This document shows positions 6,401 to 6,429 of a DNA stretch of 6,429 nucleotides, piece after piece. Made by a program: the position numbers and the translations under genes. Each line of letters starts with the position of its first letter. The stretch's first letter is position 1. Below the pieces are notes generated by a model. It saw only the letters and a list, made by a program, of their open reading frames with translations, ran no database searches and was not told the DNA's origin. Origin of the DNA: Gammaproteobacteria bacterium (GTDB taxonomy: Bacteria; Pseudomonadota; Gammaproteobacteria; HK1); NCBI GenBank assembly GCA_022822245.1, contig JAJECB010000340.1, forward strand, positions 1-6,429, given 5' to 3'.

Positions 6401-6429
6401 ACGACGGTGACAAGGGCGCGCCCGCGACG
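3295..6429 (+). CDS. Large exported repeat protein with tandem modules and CARDB domains (3' end outside window)
   Basis: An uninterrupted 1045-codon frame from ATG 3295 to the window edge. Residues 1-38 look like a Sec signal peptide: Arg7 and Arg12, a hydrophobic core at about 18-34, and AGA before the predicted cleavage after residue 38. Residues 47-271 and 287-512 are two near-identical modules, each made of two similar halves of about 108 residues rich in beta-strand-like sequence. From 523 on come CARDB-type repeats (PDL..., VRNDGD, RYYRS, GTYxYGACVDAV, DTTNNCS) at 523-634, 645-757, 768-882, 889-999, and a fifth beginning at 1008. Cysteines appear only as one pair per CARDB repeat, consistent with disulfides outside the cytoplasm. 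No catalytic motif is seen. An adhesive or structural envelope role is inferred from CARDB; anchoring and total length are unknown. No strong ribosome site precedes the ATG, but no upstream in-frame ATG or GTG exists after the stop at 3139. Confidence 0.9.
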   Translation, partial: MYSLDARHFLARYAPAPAGLLSAAVTILALVGVSTAGASQPETPRILPLLVSGLDGARDGLVRIINRSEESGVVDIHGTDDTGEEYGPVTLEVGPKASVTLSVRDLEGGNLSRGLTGALGDGQGSRRLRLHSELDIESGSYVRNAGSVLGETHEVVPAGSRGYHVRLFNPGSNRSRRSRLRLANPGQGEVTVTVAGRDDAGRDDAGGEVRLVLPAGAVRTLDAQELESGGADFEGRLGDGAGKWQLFVSADGPVEVMNLMQSTEGHLANLSASGPWGGARPESEHALPLLVTALDGVREGLLRVINHSEESGAVDIHGTDDTGKEYGPVTLEMGPRASVTLSVRDLEGGNLSKGLTGALGDGQGSWRLRLRSELDIESGSYVRNAGSVLGETHEVVRAGSRGYHVRLFNPGSNRSRRSRLRLANPGQGEVTVTVAGRDDAGGEAAPGGEVRLVLPAGAVRTLDAQELESGGADFEGRLGDGAGKWQLFVSADGPVEVMNLMQSAEGHLANLSAAPGAEAPAADLVVVSPSVSNPRPALGAAFTLSATVRNDGDTPSPVTVLRYLRSADATITASDRALGTDAVTGLAASGSTGASVALTAPDTPGTYYHGACVDAVAEERDTTNNCSAPVEVEVQASETGPRGRPDLVVTSPSVSDTDPAAGATFRLSVMVRNDGDGSAPSATMRYYRSPDYSVTPSDTPVGSDEVTELGASGSGSVSVELNAPDTPGTYFYGACVDAVAGEADTTNNCSGSAKVDVPDPQPVSQGEPDLRISALSIAANPGGTYTGDAFTVSATVRNDGDGSAPATTLRYYRSDDAAITSADTEVGTDAVAGLSASTSGSESVELTAPDTPGTYFYGACVDAVTEESDTTNNCSGASEMEVLDRQRPPDLALGTPGVDDTSPETGASFDLSVTVRNDGSGDSAATTLRYYRSDDAAITSADTEVGTDTVGALAASGTSAESIAVTTPATPGTYHYGACVDAVAEESDTTNNCSTSVRVDATAPPPKPDLALGTPTVDDATPQTGANFNLSVTVRNDGDKGAPAT
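3322..3340 (+). repeat. Perfect inverted repeat inside the signal peptide codons
   Basis: CTGGCGCG (3322-3329) and CGCGCCAG (3333-3340) form an 8-bp stem around TTA, beginning 27 bases after the start codon A. In the mRNA this would be a tight hairpin just downstream of the initiating ribosome. It may slow early translation or be a coincidence of GC-rich codons. Confidence 0.45.
3433..4107 (+). repeat. Tandem module, copy 1
   Basis: Encodes residues 47-271 of the exported protein. It is repeated 720 bases downstream (offset 723 after a one-codon difference). Line-by-line comparison of 3541-3900 with 4261-4620 gives 15 mismatches in 360 bases, and 4021-4080 matches 4744-4803 at all 60 bases. 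Within the copy, residues about 47-156 and 164-271 also resemble each other: both have N at the end of a VRIIN or LRLAN strand, then DD.G, a V.L strand, a TL....LE.G stretch and GDG.G, so the module is itself an ancient duplication. Confidence 0.9.
3880..3909 (+). repeat. 15-bp microsatellite-like tandem duplication
   Basis: GGGCGCGACGACGCG occurs twice head to tail (3880-3894, 3895-3909), encoding GRDDA twice. The second module has a single copy at 4600-4614, followed instead by a different short duplication (GGGGGCGAG at 4615-4623 and 4633-4641). All changes keep the frame. Confidence 0.9.
4153..4830 (+). repeat. Tandem module, copy 2
   Basis: Encodes residues 287-512, near-identical to copy 1 and joined to it by a short Gly/Pro/Glu linker (about 272-286). 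Divergence is concentrated in the first 100 or so bases of the module; the rest matches copy 1 even at silent positions. It is followed by an Ala/Pro-rich linker leading into the first CARDB repeat. Confidence 0.9.
4861..6429 (+). repeat. Array of CARDB-type repeats (four complete, fifth cut by window end)
   Basis: Units at 4861-5196, 5227-5565, 5596-5940, 5959-6291 and 6316-end have a period of 119-123 residues. CARDB (cell adhesion-related domain found in bacteria) is an immunoglobulin-like beta-sandwich common in surface proteins. Each unit runs PDL, a VRNDGD strand, RYYRS or RYLRS, VGTD or a variant, then TPGTYxYGACVDAV and DTTNNCS. Complete units carry cysteines 14 residues apart (612/626, 735/749, 860/874, 979/993). 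Units 3 and 4 share about 50 nearly identical bases (5729-5778 region versus 6089-6138 region), pointing to recent duplication. Confidence 0.88.

Noticed and set aside
4861..6429. Repeated short DNA motifs as a CRISPR or satellite array
   Set aside because: The period is about 360 bases, the frame is kept throughout and the units encode CARDB domains, so the repetition is protein-level modularity.

Overview
The window reads as part of a GC-rich proteobacterial chromosome, most likely gammaproteobacterial. The reasons are a CspA-type cold shock protein, tRNA-Ala(GGC) and tRNA-Glu(TTC) genes that closely resemble the E. coli versions and carry encoded CCA ends, and sigma70-like promoters. The exact lineage cannot be fixed from the sequence alone.

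Left part (1-2190, + strand): the last codons of an unidentified gene are followed 4 bases later by a malate/L-lactate dehydrogenase-family (Ldh_2, YbiC-like) oxidoreductase. After a 120-base gap comes a D-isomer-specific 2-hydroxyacid dehydrogenase. The two enzymes come from unrelated NAD(P)-dependent folds that often act on opposite enantiomers of 2-hydroxyacids, so the block looks like a small hydroxyacid-catabolism module. Its substrate is unknown.

Middle part (2191-3030, mostly - strand): a 12-bp hairpin separates the convergent dehydrogenase and cold shock genes. The cold shock gene has a candidate promoter about 210 bases upstream, which implies a long leader. Further right are tRNA-Glu and tRNA-Ala, both on the - strand. 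They are driven by a strong promoter (perfect TTGACA, 17-bp spacer) with a GC-rich discriminator, as is usual for stable-RNA genes.

Right part (3295-6429, + strand): one very large coding region enters at an ATG at 3295, stays open for 1045 codons and runs off the window. It encodes an exported repeat protein. The order is a signal peptide, two near-identical modules of about 225 residues (each itself an internal duplication, so four half-units), then four complete CARDB-type beta-sandwich repeats and the start of a fifth. Each complete CARDB repeat carries a cysteine pair 14 residues apart. The long open frames on the opposite strand and in other frames here are composition shadows. This protein is the most unusual object in the window. 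No defence system, CRISPR array, transposase or prophage gene was seen.
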